From contig OX638371.1 in assembly GCA_951812925.1 (NCBI GenBank), positions 49,264,101 through 49,328,100 on the forward strand: a DNA stretch of 64,000 nt, written 5' to 3'. The translations under genes and the position numbers were made by a program. The DNA is from Calliopum simillimum. Its lineage: Eukaryota > Arthropoda > Insecta > Diptera > Lauxaniidae. The notes under the pieces were generated by a model. The model made no database searches. It saw nothing but the letters and a program-made list of their open reading frames with translations, and was not told the DNA's origin. Positions 23,321 through 34,692 of the stretch are shown here, piece by piece. Numbering within the stretch: the stretch's first letter is position 1; each line of letters begins with the position of its first letter.

Positions 23321-25655
23321 GATATCAAGGGTTCGTCTCCTCTAAAATCCACTCTTCAAAAATCAAGTTCATCGAATTCTAATTCCAATCGTAATTCATT
23401 ACGAAAAATAAATACATACCATACCAATATGGCAACTTCAAAGTGCAAAATCTGTACAAAAGAACCACACACTATACGCAATTGTCCTCAGTTCTTGCGA
23501 ATGAGCACGACTGATCGATTAGCTTCCGTCAAAAAACTTGGCCTTTGCCTTAATTGTTTTGCTGGTTCTCATTCTCTTAAAGATTGTAAAAGTACGCACA
23601 ACTGTTTTAAGTGTAATAAGAGGCACAATACTCTATTGCACCATGAGTCAACACAGCTCACTCCAATTTCACAACCATCACAGAATATTCCTAATACTCA
23701 AAGATCTCACACAGTTCAATTACAGTCCACTGATCTTTCCTTTCCTTCCGATACAGTGCAAACTTGTTTCGCTTCTAGTTCTAAAAGTGTCCTATTAGGC
23801 ACAGCAGTTGTACAAATATGCCATATGGGCATCATATACTCTGCGCGTGCTTTAATTGATTCTGGGTCGGAAGCAACTTTCATTTCAGAAAAACTTTTCA
23901 AGCTCCTAAAGCTTCCATCTAGATCAATTCATGCTCAAGTATCGGGATTAAATAATGCTATTTCTGCAAAGTCGCAAAAAATTTGCTCCTTTGTGTTACG
24001 ATCACCAATCAACACTGCAATTCAGATTGAAACATCAGCGCTTGTTATTCCGCATCTTACTGGAAATCTTCCTAGTCATACTGTTGACTCTTCAATTTTG
24101 AAAAAGCTTCCAAATATCCAACTTGCTGATGCCGAATTTTATAAAAGTGCTCACATTGACCTTTTAATCGGTGGTGATCTTCTTCCAATAATCTTGCTTG
24201 ATGGCATTCAACGCAACATTTGCGATTCTTTGATTGGACAGGAAACAATTTTCGGCTGGATCTTAACTGGTCCAGTTAAAAACGTCAATTCTTCTGCAAC
24301 AAAAATCGTTTCATTCTTTAATGAAGTTGCTTTGGACGAACAAATTTCTCGTTTTTGGGAGGTGGAGGATCTTCCCCAAAAACTTATGATTACTCCATCC
24401 GAGCGTTTTTGTGAAGACTTATTTGTTAAAACCACAAAAAGAGAAGACGATGGTCGATATGTAGTTTCTCTTCCTTTTAAGGAAGGTTATCCTGAAAACA
24501 TTAAACTTGGCCACTCTCGTGCAATTGCAAAAGCACAGTTCCTCAGAAATGAAATACGACTGAACAAAACCCCAGAGCTCAAAATTCAATATGATGATGT
24601 GATTCAAGAATATATTGACCTTAATCACATGAAAACTGTTTCCCCTCCAGAATATTCTCACTTTCCGACTCATTATTACATGCCACACCATGCCATAATA
24701 AAGCCTGAGAGGACTACTACAAAAATACGTGTGGTATTTAATGCGTCGTGTCCTGCGTCAAACGGCTTAAGTTTAAATGATATTCTTCATACTGGGCCAA
24801 TACTTCAATCCGATTTAACGCTTCTGATTCTTAAGTGGCGCTTCTTTCGCTTCGTATTTAACAGTGATATCCAAAAGATGTATAGGCAAATTCTTGTAGA
24901 TCCTAGCCATACTCCGTTCCAAAGAATTTTGTTTCGTGACTCTCCAAAAGACGAAATTAAAGATTATGAGCTAAAAACTGTAACCTTTGGTGTAAATTGC
25001 GCTCCATATTTAGCAATTCGCACTTTGTTACAGTTAGCCCTCGATGTTCACGACTCTTTTCCTTTGGCTAGCGATATATTGCAAAACTCAATGTATGTTG
25101 ATGATGTATTGTCAGGAGGACATGATATGGACACAGCCATCAGAGCACGAGACGAACTTATTACTGCTCTTGGTTCAGCAGGATTCCTGCTGCGTAAGTG
25201 GACATCCAATGCACATGACATCCTTAAAGGACTCCCTCGGGAACATCTGCTCAACGAAGATTTTCTTGAACTTGATGACTGCAGCACCGCAAAAACGCTA
25301 GGCATAAAATGGAACGCAAAATCTGATGAGTTCTATTTTTCCACTAAGGCTCTTGAACACAAGGCAACTTTTACTAAACGCGAAGCATTATCGCAAATTT
25401 CTAAGCTCTTTGATCTAGCTGGCTGGTTGGCGCCATCTATTATTTTAGCAAAAATGTTAATGCAGCAAATTTGGCTTTCTAAAGTCGATTGGGATGAAAA
25501 TCTAACAGAAAATTGCCTCCAAAAATGGCACGATTTCCTTGATAGTTATCCGAATATCAATCTTATCAATATCCCTCGATGGGTAAATTTTTCCCCTGAT
25601 TGCAATTTAGAATTCCATGCGTTCTGTGACGCATCCGAAAAAGCTAATTTACATA
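23321..25655 (+). CDS. BEL pol part 1: zinc knuckles, protease, reverse transcriptase
   Basis: Open from 23321 in frame with gag; the first ATG after the Tc1 is at 23429. Residue numbers count from there. CCHC-like knuckles lie at 6-75 ([36 protein letters not shown]). The aspartic protease active site [10 protein letters not shown] has Asp144. The reverse transcriptase spans about 330-620 with [17 protein letters not shown] and YVDD at 556-559, and runs on toward RNase H ([25 protein letters not shown]). The frame breaks at about 25650 and terminates at 25669. These domains would act in the virus-like particle to mature proteins and copy element RNA. Confidence 0.88.
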
Positions 25656-27620
25656 AGAGTTCGTTCTGAATCAGGAATTATTTCCACAAATTTATTGCTG
25701 GCCAAAACAAAGGTGGCACCAGTAAAAACAATTTCAATTCCAAGGCTTGAGCTCTGCGGAGCTCTTCTTTTAGCGGAAATGGTAGACGCTTTTATTCCAT
25801 CTCTCAATGTTAAAAAATATAATATAAACTTTTGGACCGATTCTACAATAGTGCTCGCTTGGCTACAAAAACTACCTTGTCAGTGGCAAACTTTTGTAGC
25901 GAACAGAGTTTCAAAAATTGTCCAACTCGTAGGTCCAGCTAACTGGTTTCATGTCAACTCTGAAGCTAATCCAGCTGATCTGGGGAGCAGAGGAATTTTG
26001 CCTCAAGAGCTCGTTGATAACGATCTTTGGTGGCACGGTCCACAGTGGCTCAGGCTCGATCCGAGCTATTGGCCCAGCTCTCACAACGCTCCAGAACGTG
26101 AAACAGATCTTGAAAAGAAATCAGTTAAGTCCCATTTCACATTTTTTCAAAATTTCGACGATATCCTTGAAAGGTTCTCATCTTTTGACAGGGCTATGAG
26201 AGTAATAGCCTACATATTTCGATTTATTAATCATACTCATCCTGAATACCGTAGAAACTTTCGACACAACTCAGAGTTCGTAGCAAGCTCAGAAATAAAG
26301 GCTGTCAGGGATCGTATGATTATTTTAAGTCAAAAAGTTTCATATCCACTTGAATACAAATCGCTTTCGGCTAAAAGCCAAATTTCGTCTTCAAGTAGTC
26401 TTCTCAATTTAAATCCATTTATTGATCCTACTGGAATCATGCGTGTATGCGGCAGACTTATTTCTGCGCCTACCTTATCCTACGATGAACGTCACCCAAT
26501 TATCCTCCCATACAACTGTTCTCTCAGTAGATTGCTCATCCAGTTCACACATAAAATTTCGCTACACGGCGGGAATCAGTTGGTTTTGAGATTAATTCGC
26601 CTTCAATTTTGGATTCCCAGGATTAAAAATCTCATAAAAGCTACTATCCACAATTGCAAAGCATGTGTTCTTCAAAAACAACGGGTCCAAACTCAATTAA
26701 TGGGACACTTACCTCCAGAAAGAACTACTTTGTCACGTCCATTCGAACACACAGGCCTCGACTTTGCTGGCCCTTTTGAGATAAAAAACTATACTGGCAG
26801 AGCGTGTTTGATCACTAAGGGTTATGTTTGCGTCTTTGTGTGCTTCTCTACTAAAGCGATACATTTAGAAGCAACAAGTACACTTTCCACTCCTGCTTTC
26901 CTTGCTGCGTTCAGTCGATTTGTATCCCGACGAAGTTGCCCTTTACATTTGTATTCCGACAATGGGAAAACTTTTGTAGGTGCATCTAAAGAACTAGAAC
27001 GTGAATTTTTCCTAGCTTCTCAAAAGGAAATTATTTCTAAATTTAGTCATTGTCATTTAACATGGCATTTCATTCCACCGGGCGCTCCACATATGGGAGG
27101 TCTATGGGAAGCTGGAGTTAAAAGCTTCAAAACCCATTTTAAAAAGATTGCTGGGTCCTTCAAATATACCTTTGAAGAACTTTCTACGATATTAGCAAAA
27201 ATCGAAGCATGTCTCAACTCTAGGCCAATTTCTACAATGACCGAAAATCCAACCGATATTGCAGCCTTAACTCCAGGACATTTTCTTGTTGGTGCACCAA
27301 TTTTAGCCCCAATAGAACCTAAAATTCACGAATGGCAGCGGCTTAAAGCAATTCAACAACAGTTTTGCGCTCGATGGAAAAACGAGTATCTTAAGGAACT
27401 CCACAAGCGCAATAAATGGAAAAGACCGCAAGAAAATATTGAAGTAAACTCGATTGTTGTAGTTCGAGAAGAAAATCTCCCGCCTTACGAGTGGCGCTTA
27501 GGTCGAGTATCTAAAGTTTATCGTGGCAAAGATAATTTAATTCGCGTCGCTGATGTTATTACCGAGCGTGGTCCGATAACGCGTCCGATAGTTAAATTGG
27601 TTCTTCTCCCAACAAACTAA
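25655..27620 (+). CDS. BEL pol part 2: RNase H and integrase (frameshifted from part 1)
   Basis: The frame opens at 25617 in another phase, but real homology starts near YIRVRSESG (about 25653). A few codons after DASEKA appear deleted. Counting from 25617: RNase H with FWTDST (Asp75) and [10 protein letters not shown]; integrase zinc region with LHGG and CKACVLQ; integrase catalytic Asp382 (GLDFAGP), Asp448 (YSDNGKTF) and Glu498 (GLWEAGVKS). The C-terminal domain ends with [13 protein letters not shown], the usual close of BEL integrases. One indel separates it from part 1. Confidence 0.88.
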
Positions 27621-27687
27621 ATTTCTTTCCATTTCCAAATATATTCTACGACCTCATTTTTCCAAAAAATTAATTTTCAGCTTCAAC

Positions 27688-28539
27688 ATGCCCAGAATAG
27701 TAAACAACAAATCAAAGGTTGTAAGCAATGTTCAGGCGCGTCTCTCCAATAGGGCCAATCCAGGCAGAGTAACCAAAAAATACCAATGCAGAGTTTGCAG
27801 TGGCTACCATGCTCTTCGAATTTGCTCCAAATTCCTCGACATGAACACTGAGCAACGAATGCGTGCAGTGCTTCTCCACAAGTACTGCTCCAATTGCTTA
27901 GCTCATCAACATTCTGAAGGTTCATGTAGAAGTAAAGATGTTTGCCATTGCTGCAAGGAGAATCACCATACTTTGCTTCATATGCACGAAGGAAGGCGCA
28001 AACGCGACTCTATTATTCCACCGAGCTCTACTCCAGTAGAGACTGTAACAGTTGGCTCAATATTAGCGCAGCATGTCATTGCATTATTTCCAACAGCACT
28101 CGTCAGACTTCAAGTCAAAGGGCGATTGCACTATGCAAGGTCGCTCCTTGACCCTTGCATAGCAGTGAGTCGAGTATCGACCAGCCTAGTCGAAAACTTA
28201 CAGATTCCTACGACTACTATTGGTGAAGATCGATTTTGTTCTTTACTCATTCGGGCACATTCAGACTCCCAAGTTAAAATTGAAGCTACGTTTAAAATAG
28301 TCAACAGAATTTCGATAAATACACCGTCAAGATCCTTAGATCCTAAGATTAAAGAAAACTTTCGGAATTCTGTCCTAGCCGATCCAGACTTTGATAAATG
28401 TGCCCCTATTTCCATGGTCCTCGGTACAGACTTGTATCAGAAAAGTATTTTAGCAGGGGTAATGCCAAGTTCTAGCGGCCTTCCTGTCGCTCAGAACACC
28501 ATTTTTGGATGGGTCCTCTCCGGGTCCTGTTCAGCTTAA
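27688..28539 (+). CDS. Extra BEL ORF: zinc-knuckle plus protease-like protein, 283 aa
   Basis: Lies between integrase and the 3' LTR, where some elements carry env. It has no signal peptide or membrane segment. Cys/His motifs occur at about 32-95 (CRVCSGYHALRIC, CSNCLAHQHSEGSC, CHCCKENHH), laid out like the gag-pol knuckles. An aspartic-protease-like segment follows (ARSLLDPCIAVSRVST), where the DSG triad is replaced by DPC, and the end TIFGWVLSG parallels TIFGWILTG of pol. It therefore looks like a second, catalytically dead copy of the knuckle-protease module. It is uninterrupted. It may be a duplicated and diverged piece of a related element; its function is unknown. Confidence 0.7.
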   Translation: MPRIVNNKSKVVSNVQARLSNRANPGRVTKKYQCRVCSGYHALRICSKFLDMNTEQRMRAVLLHKYCSNCLAHQHSEGSCRSKDVCHCCKENHHTLLHMHEGRRKRDSIIPPSSTPVETVTVGSILAQHVIALFPTALVRLQVKGRLHYARSLLDPCIAVSRVSTSLVENLQIPTTTIGEDRFCSLLIRAHSDSQVKIEATFKIVNRISINTPSRSLDPKIKENFRNSVLADPDFDKCAPISMVLGTDLYQKSILAGVMPSSSGLPVAQNTIFGWVLSGSCSA

Positions 28540-28782
28540 ATTTATTGAAATATTTATTTTAGATTTAATTTTAAAAACATAAAAATGAAAAATATGAATG
28601 CTCTCAAGAATTGAATTAACAAAAATGCAAACGTACATTTTTACAATAACACTGTATTTTTTAAGTTATCGTAATGCAAATTATTAAAATGAATTTAACT
28701 GAAATCCTAATTATGCATTAACCATATTTTGAAGTCAATATTCTAGCTTTTTTTTGCAGCCATACTGCAAGGCCGGCGGCGA
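28540..28782 (+). other. BEL 3' untranslated region
   Basis: AT-rich, ending in the GC-rich purine stretch AAGGCCGGCGGCGA directly before the LTR, which may serve as the polypurine tract although it is not pure purine. Confidence 0.4.
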
Positions 28783-29157
28783 TGTTTATGCCAGATGGCA
28801 ACACCTTTTTTTTATCATTTAACATAACATTGCGCTGATGCCTAAACTGTGGCAATAATTTTATAGATTTTTTAGAATTTAAATATTTTCAATGTTGGTA
28901 GTTAAAACCATTATTTTGCAACCTTTAGTATAGAATTTAAATCTAAGTGACCTCCAATTCACTTTTGCTGTGTACTCCATATTGGTAAGAACAACGCTCA
29001 ATAAAACCATATTGAAATATAAACCATTTCTTTCATTTTTTCCATTTCTAAATAAAATTTCAAACTTTTTCCGAGTTTGGAATTTTATCAATTTCAGAGA
29101 ACAGCTTCATATCTTTTGGCTTTTCCCATCCAGCGTTCTAACGTTTCCACGTTTTCA
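28783..29157 (+). repeat. BEL 3' LTR, 375 bp
   Basis: Starts TGTTTATGCC and ends GTTTTCA, then TTAGG (29158-29162), the second copy of the target duplication. Near-identical to the 5' LTR. Confidence 0.9.
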
Positions 29158-29583
29158 TTAGGTTTTAAAGAAAAAGATAAGGGCTTTTAAGTATTTTTAT
29201 CAGATTTATCGAATTAATGATATGTTAAATAGTTATATAGCTTCAAAAAATTACAAAAAATGATTTTGTTTGGTTTTTAGGTTAGAATATCCCAAAAACC
29301 ATACAGGATAGAGCAATTCTGACGTCGGATTTGCGTTCGGCATCACAAAACACATCGAATGTATTTATTTTGATTTTTGTTTATTGTAGTTAAAATTTTT
29401 TTTTTCTTTTTTTATTTGAGAAAATGACCCAAATAGAAAAGGGGTTATCTCAAAATTTAATCGAGGAGTTACGAGCGAAAATTTTTTCATACATCATTTG
29501 AATGATAAGTAAACAGAATTTGGAAAAAAAATTGTATGTAAATACTACGACGTTCGATTTAAAACAATTTAAGACATGCCGTG

Positions 29584-30745
29584 ATTATCTGGCAGAAAAC
29601 TCCAACAGAGCCGCCCTATCAAAGACAAAAAAATCTCTTAACATCCGCGGAAGAACAACTAAAGAGATGGAAAGAGTATTTTTGTGATATACTAAATCCC
29701 ATGTCTACCACATCCCCGCAACCAGAATTACCAACTACAACTGCCACAGTGGATCAAATCAATTCCCTCAGAATAATTGTCGAACAATCATGCGAGTGGC
29801 GTGCTACCCTTCAACTTGTCTTCGTAGACTATAGCACTGCCTTCGAAAGTGTCTCCCGAGAAAACATATGGGTTTCACTGAAACGATGAGGTATTGCCGC
29901 AAGCCCATACATTTAGTACGTGCAAAATATGAAGGCTTTAAATGCAGTGTGTTACACAACGGGTTGTTGTCACTGACATTCACCACTAATTCAGGCGTAC
30001 GGCAGGGGTGTCTACTATCACCATCACTCTTTCTTATCGTTCTTGATGATATCCTAGATAAAGCTCTTAATAAGGCCAAAAGGGGTATCCAATGGAACTT
30101 TACCGAACATCTGGAGGATCTCGACTTCGCTGACGACATCTGCCTCTTATCATCCAAACATTCAGATATGCAAAGCAAAATTGAAGACCTTGTCTTGGAA
30201 TCACAAAAGGCCGGCCTAAAAATCAACGTATCCAAGACTAAAAGCATGAAGTTAAACGCAAACAGGAATGATATTACGTTTAGAGCTGGCAGTGATGACA
30301 TCGAAAACGTCGATAGCTTCACGCATTTAGGCAGCATTATCTCCATGGATGGTGGAGTAAAAGAGGATATCAACTCAAGAATAGCAAAAGCAAAAGGCGC
30401 GTTTGCTCAACTGAACAAAATATGGTCTTCACCCGTTATATCCACTAAAACGAGAGTGCGCATTTTTGATTCGAATATGAAATCGGTTTTGTTATATGGG
30501 TGCGAAACATGGCTTGTTACTGAACAACTAACGAACAAGCTGCAATTATTCGTCAATAAATGCTTAAGGCGTATACTAAAGATTTGGTGGCCTCGCACTA
30601 TATCTAATGCCGAGCTACATCAAAAATACAATCAGAGGGCTATAGCAAACGAGGTCAAGCTGCGCAAATGGGGATGGATTAGTCACACTCTCCGGAAACC
30701 ACACAGCGCTTGTCAATCCTCCTAGGAGTTACAGAAGAATACCCA
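29584..30745 (+). pseudogene. RTE LINE copy with two deletions and a nonsense change
   Basis: Matches the LINE at 2117-5621 from about its base 3885. About 395 bp is missing between GCC and GTGGATCAAATC (near 29747). A CGATGA replaces the CGAAGA codons near 29886, giving a stop. The YADD motif reads FADD (near 30127). A second deletion (about 170 bp) removes the C-terminus before CCTCCTAGGAGTTACAG near 30718. It starts exactly where the FB-5 terminus ends. Confidence 0.85.
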
Positions 30746-30786
30746 TATCTATACTTCTATACTATATATATATATATACATATATA
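30746..30786. repeat. TA-rich microsatellite
   Basis: TA-rich tract directly left of the maT transposon, whose TA target is taken from it. Confidence 0.6.
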
Positions 30787-32095
30787 CAGGGTGGCTGATT
30801 CGAAGTGTTACCAATTCAAAAGACTATATTTTTAGTTTCCATGCACAGATTTTATTGATCAAACGCTATAATTGTTGGGAAATGTTCAAATTTTAAGAAT
30901 TTACTTGAGATTTTCGATATGGCCACCTTTGGCCTTAACTATGGCCCGTAGACGGTCAAAGAACGAGTCGCATGCTGCACGAATTTGATTTTGTGGAAGT
31001 TTGCGCCATTCTCGTTGAAGGGCCACTTTTAGCGCATCAACGCTCTGGTATTTTTTAGTCAAGACCTTCCTGTCCAACATACCCCAGATTGAGAAATCCA
31101 GCGGATTTGCATCAGGCGAATTTGAGAGCCATTGTTGAGCAGAAATGAAGCTAGGAACGTTTTTTCTAACCATTCTTGATTCACACGAGCTTTGTGTGAC
31201 GGTGCCGAGTCTTGTTGGAATGTCCATGGCTTGCGACCGAAATGTTTGCGTGCCCACGGTAGTAAAGCACCCTCCACTGATTCACGATACACCTGGGCGT
31301 TTACTTTGACGCCAGCGGCCAAAAAAACGAGTGGTGAGCGCCCATCAGCAGTCACTGCAGCCCAAACCATCACATGCGGTGGTGCCTGCGTCCTGGTGGC
31401 CAAACAAACATTCAAATTTTCGTAGAACCTCTCTGTCAAGTAAACCCGATCATTTTGTTTGTTTACATATTGCTGGATACAGTAATTTTTCTCATCAGAG
31501 AAGACAATTTGTGACAGATTTCCGGCGGCGTGCAAGCGCAACAACTCCTTGGCTCTATCGAGCCTAACTTTTTTTTGAGCAAGAGTGAGATCATGCGCCT
31601 TTTGGAACTTGAGGGCCTTTAGTCCGAGCATGTTTGACAATATGTGTTGCATTCGTTCACGCGATATTTTCAGCTCGGCAGCCATTTGTCTGCCACTGCG
31701 TCTCGGATTTCGCTCAATTCTGGCCTTCACCTTTCGAACCATTTCTGGTGATGTTGCAGTTATTTTCCGACCACCACCATGTCGTTTGGCAACGCTGCCG
31801 GTACCATTGTAACGTGTTATGGTCCGATACACAAACATTTTATTCACTTTTAAATGTTTCAGCTCACGAACAATTGCTGGTTGCGATTTTCCAGCCAAAT
31901 AAAGAGCAATCACACTATTACGTTTGAATTCCATTTCGAAAATTTTTTATTTTCAATAAATTGACGCGCAAATGCTTTTGGTTACTTGTTGACAATAGAA
32001 TGAACTAACATCATGCCAATTTTTAGACAGCTGTCATGTTCCATCTGTCAGATAAGTCTATCTGAAGTTGGTAACAGTTCGAATCAGCCACCCTG
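30787..32095 (-). mobile_element. maT-type (DD37D) Tc1/mariner transposon, 1309 bp
   Basis: TIRs CAGGGTGGCTGATTCGAA at the left and its complement at the right, extending about 33 bp with few mismatches. Both are flanked by TA (30785-30786 and 32096-32097). One transposase gene on the minus strand fills the element. Confidence 0.88.
30901..31934 (-). pseudogene. maT-type transposase, one frameshift from open
   Basis: Start at 31934 (MEFKRNSVIALYLAGKSQ). The N-terminal helix-turn-helix, GGGRKITATSPE linker and a second HTH are followed by the catalytic core VFSDEKNY, FQQDSAPSH and PDANPLDFSIWG. Counting across the break, 37 residues separate the second and third Asp, the DD37D signature of maT. 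The frame shifts at about 31160-31165, a run of six T, after which the C-terminus continues to 30901. A single indel is the only lesion I can see, so this is a young copy. Confidence 0.85.
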
Positions 32096-32097
32096 TA

Positions 32098-32454
32098 TAT
32101 ATTTATATAAAATTGCTTGTATGAAAACCCTATGTAACGATTTGGTGCAAAATATACCGAACCGATTTTAATAATTTTTTTTATAAACGTTCTACGTTTA
32201 AAACGGAACAGGATTGTTTACTTATTTTTTTAAATTTTTATAAGATAAACCTTTTTTTTTTAGCATGAAGTTGTTGAAAACAAAAAAATTAATGCTTGCA
32301 TAAAAATGATCGTTTGCAATTCAGTCGCTATAGCTTGCTGCGCCATGAGTTATGTGTTGTTGTTCTTTTCCGTCTCTTTCATTTATTGTTTTTTTGTTCT
32401 TGATGTTGTGTTGTTGATGAGAGCACAAATGAGAGTGATTTCGTCAGTGATGCC
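32098..32454. other. No recognised feature
   Basis: AT-rich spacer between the maT element and the pyrimidine-rich repeat block. Confidence 0.35.
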
Positions 32455-33790
32455 AAATCAATATTTTCAATATTTTTGGACTTTTAACGATGTTTTACAT
32501 GTTTTTCAATATTTTTCAATTCTTTTTGACTTTTTTCGATATTTTGGACTTTGGACTTTGAACACTTGGACTATGACTGATTTCTTCGATGTACATATTT
32601 CACTATTTTTCGAAACTTTTGATTTTGTTTCGATATATTGCATGTTTTGTTTTTAGACTTTTACCGATTTCTTCAATGTGTTTCAATATTTTTCAAAACT
32701 TTTGGGCTTTTATCGATATCTTTTTCGATTTATTTTTTATAATTTTACCGATATTTTGGATGTTTCTCGATAAACTTATACTTTTGCCGATTTCTTCGAT
32801 GTGTTTCAATATTTTTCAAAACTTTTGGGCTTTTACCGATATATAGGATGTTTTTCGTCATTTTTGGACTTTAACCGATATCTTGAACTTCTTTCTATAA
32901 ACTTGGACTTTACCGATTTCTTCGTTGTGTTTCAATATTTTCCGAAACTTTTGGACCCTTTTCGATATATTGAATATTTTTCGATATATGTATTTAGACT
33001 TTCACCGATTTCTTCAATGTTTTCCAATAATTTTGGACTTTTACCGATTTGTAGGATGTTTTTCGACATTTTTGGACTTTTACCGATATTTTGTACGTTT
33101 TTCGAAAACTTTTTTTTTTTATTTCACTATTTTTCGAAATTTTAACAACTTCTTTCGATGTATGTATTGGATGTTTTACGATATATGTATGATGTTTTTT
33201 GATAAACTTGGACTTTATCCAATTTCTTCGATGTGTTTCAACGTTTTTCGAAACTTTTGGACCTTTTTCGACATATTGGATCTTTTTCGCTTTATTTTTA
33301 CTTTTACTGATTTTTTTATATATAGTATTTATTGATTTGAATCGTTCGCATAGAAGAACTTAGTCTTTAGCATGCCACTTATCATAATAATAACAATCAA
33401 GTATTATTATTATTATTTCTTCGATGTTTTCCAATACTTTTGGACTTTTACCGATCTTAGAATGTTTTTCGACTTTTACCGATATTTAAAATGTTTTTCA
33501 ATACTTTTCGAATTTTTTGGACTTTTAGCGATATTTTGGATGTTTTTCGTTACATTTGAACTTTTACCTATACTTTAAATGTTCTTCTATACTTTAGATT
33601 TTAGCCGATATTTTAGATGTTTTTCGATACATTTGGGCTTTTACCGATTTCTTCGGTGTATTTCGATACTTTTGTACATTTACCGATATTTTGGACGTTT
33701 TTCAAAAACTTGGACTCTTACCGATTTCTTCAATGCATATTTTAATATTGTGCGATACTTTTGGAATTTTACCGATAAAATAAATATATC
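32455..33790. repeat. Degenerate pyrimidine-rich short-period repeat
   Basis: Loose iterations of TTGGACTTTTACCGAT, TTCTTCGATGTGTTTCAA and TATTTTTCGAAACTTTTGG in changing order, about 45-70 bp apart. A short foreign stretch lies near 33340-33410. Several overlapping frames stay open because the repeats rarely form stops. They encode Phe/Tyr/Asp-rich strings in more than one frame, which argues against a protein gene. It is probably an old satellite. Confidence 0.7.
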
Positions 33791-34692
33791 GGAGCATCTG
33801 TTTGTGGCACTTTGTTTTAAAAAATAAAAAAAAGTTTTCGTTATTAGCTTTTTAGTGCAATCTGGCTTTTTATTAAAACCCGTGCAACGCCGGATAAAAC
33901 AGCTAGTTTTGTTATAAGGGTTCAAGAATAGAAACAAACCTTTTTTGTTTTTGAATGCTTAGGTTAGGATTTCTCGAAAACCATTCGTGAAAGTGCAATT
34001 CTATGGTCTTCGATATGGAATATTATGTTTGTTTGTTGGTTTTTTGTTTCGGTGGGCTGTCAGGTAAAAAAAAACCCGATAGAAACCATTTTTACCACTG
34101 TTTTCGACAGGTGCCTTATAAAAAGTTTAAAAAATGTCCTAATATTTTTCTATAATCATGCAGAAATCGAATAAAGTAAAAAAATTCAAGGGAATCGACA
34201 GTGGCCAAACAACCTCAGATGTGAACACCACGTAAATTAAATTATATTATTTTTAACATAATTTCCAGAATATAAGTCAAATATACACAGAGCAAAAAAT
34301 GACCCCTAAAAACAAGAAGATTGTCGCATTGAGCTATTTTACTATGAATTCACATTAAAAGTACTAAACAATATGAATATTCCATAGAGAAATCCCTATG
34401 ACTTTACTAAGAAAATCTTCTTAAAAATTCAAAAAGATTTTCACATTATTTTTGTATAGAATACAACATAGAATGATGTAAGTTATGTGAGCAACTTATT
34501 AATTTCTAGTTTTAAGAAGAAAAGCGTATAAATTGTTTTCTGCACAAAAAAGTTTGTCACTTAAAATTAAAAAGATACTCTAATAAAATCTAAGAGACAT
34601 TGTTTTTAAAATTATGAGGTTTCTCATAAATTGAATTTTTCAGTTAAACAATTTGTGTTTTTTTTGCAAATGTGATTGTGATTGTTTGCGAA
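33791..34692. other. Decayed repeats, no gene
   Basis: 33955-34060 has GCTTAGGTTAGGATTTCTCG, matching the fold-back arm module. From about 34284 the segment ACACAGAGCAAAAAATGACC and nearby AAGAAGATT blocks resemble the TIR element at 35934-36334. Boundaries cannot be set. Confidence 0.4.

Larger units (their letters stand above)
17691..29157 (+). mobile_element. BEL/Pao LTR retrotransposon, whole but inactivated
   Basis: Two LTRs (17691-18066 and 28783-29157) flank a leader, gag, pol (protease, reverse transcriptase, RNase H, integrase) and a third ORF. The 5-bp duplication TTAGG at 17686-17690 and 29158-29162 marks the insertion site in FB-5. Insertions of a DINE-1-like element in the leader and a Tc1 in gag, and a frameshift in pol, have inactivated it. 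Without the two insertions it is about 9.5 kb. No env-like frame with signal or membrane segments is seen. Confidence 0.9.
17018..29583. mobile_element. Fold-back remnant FB-5, split by the BEL element
   Basis: The arms at 17020-17230 and 17445-17690 are inverted copies (AAGAGATATCGTAGACCGAA, the TTAGGTTAGGATATCTC-like module, GAACCGACTACTT). The right arm resumes at 29163 after the BEL element and ends CATGCCGTG at 29575-29583, matching the right end of FB-2. The left terminus is missing; the region to its left is the small TIR element. It is a family member hit by a truncation and a retrotransposon. Confidence 0.65.

Noticed and set aside
27688..28539. Env gene of the BEL element
   Set aside because: No signal peptide, membrane segment or cleavage site; Cys/His knuckles and a protease-like region instead.
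32306..33827. Overlapping ORFs of 60-136 codons rich in Phe and Tyr
   Set aside because: They run in several frames across a degenerate repeat, have no motif, and reflect low stop-codon density.
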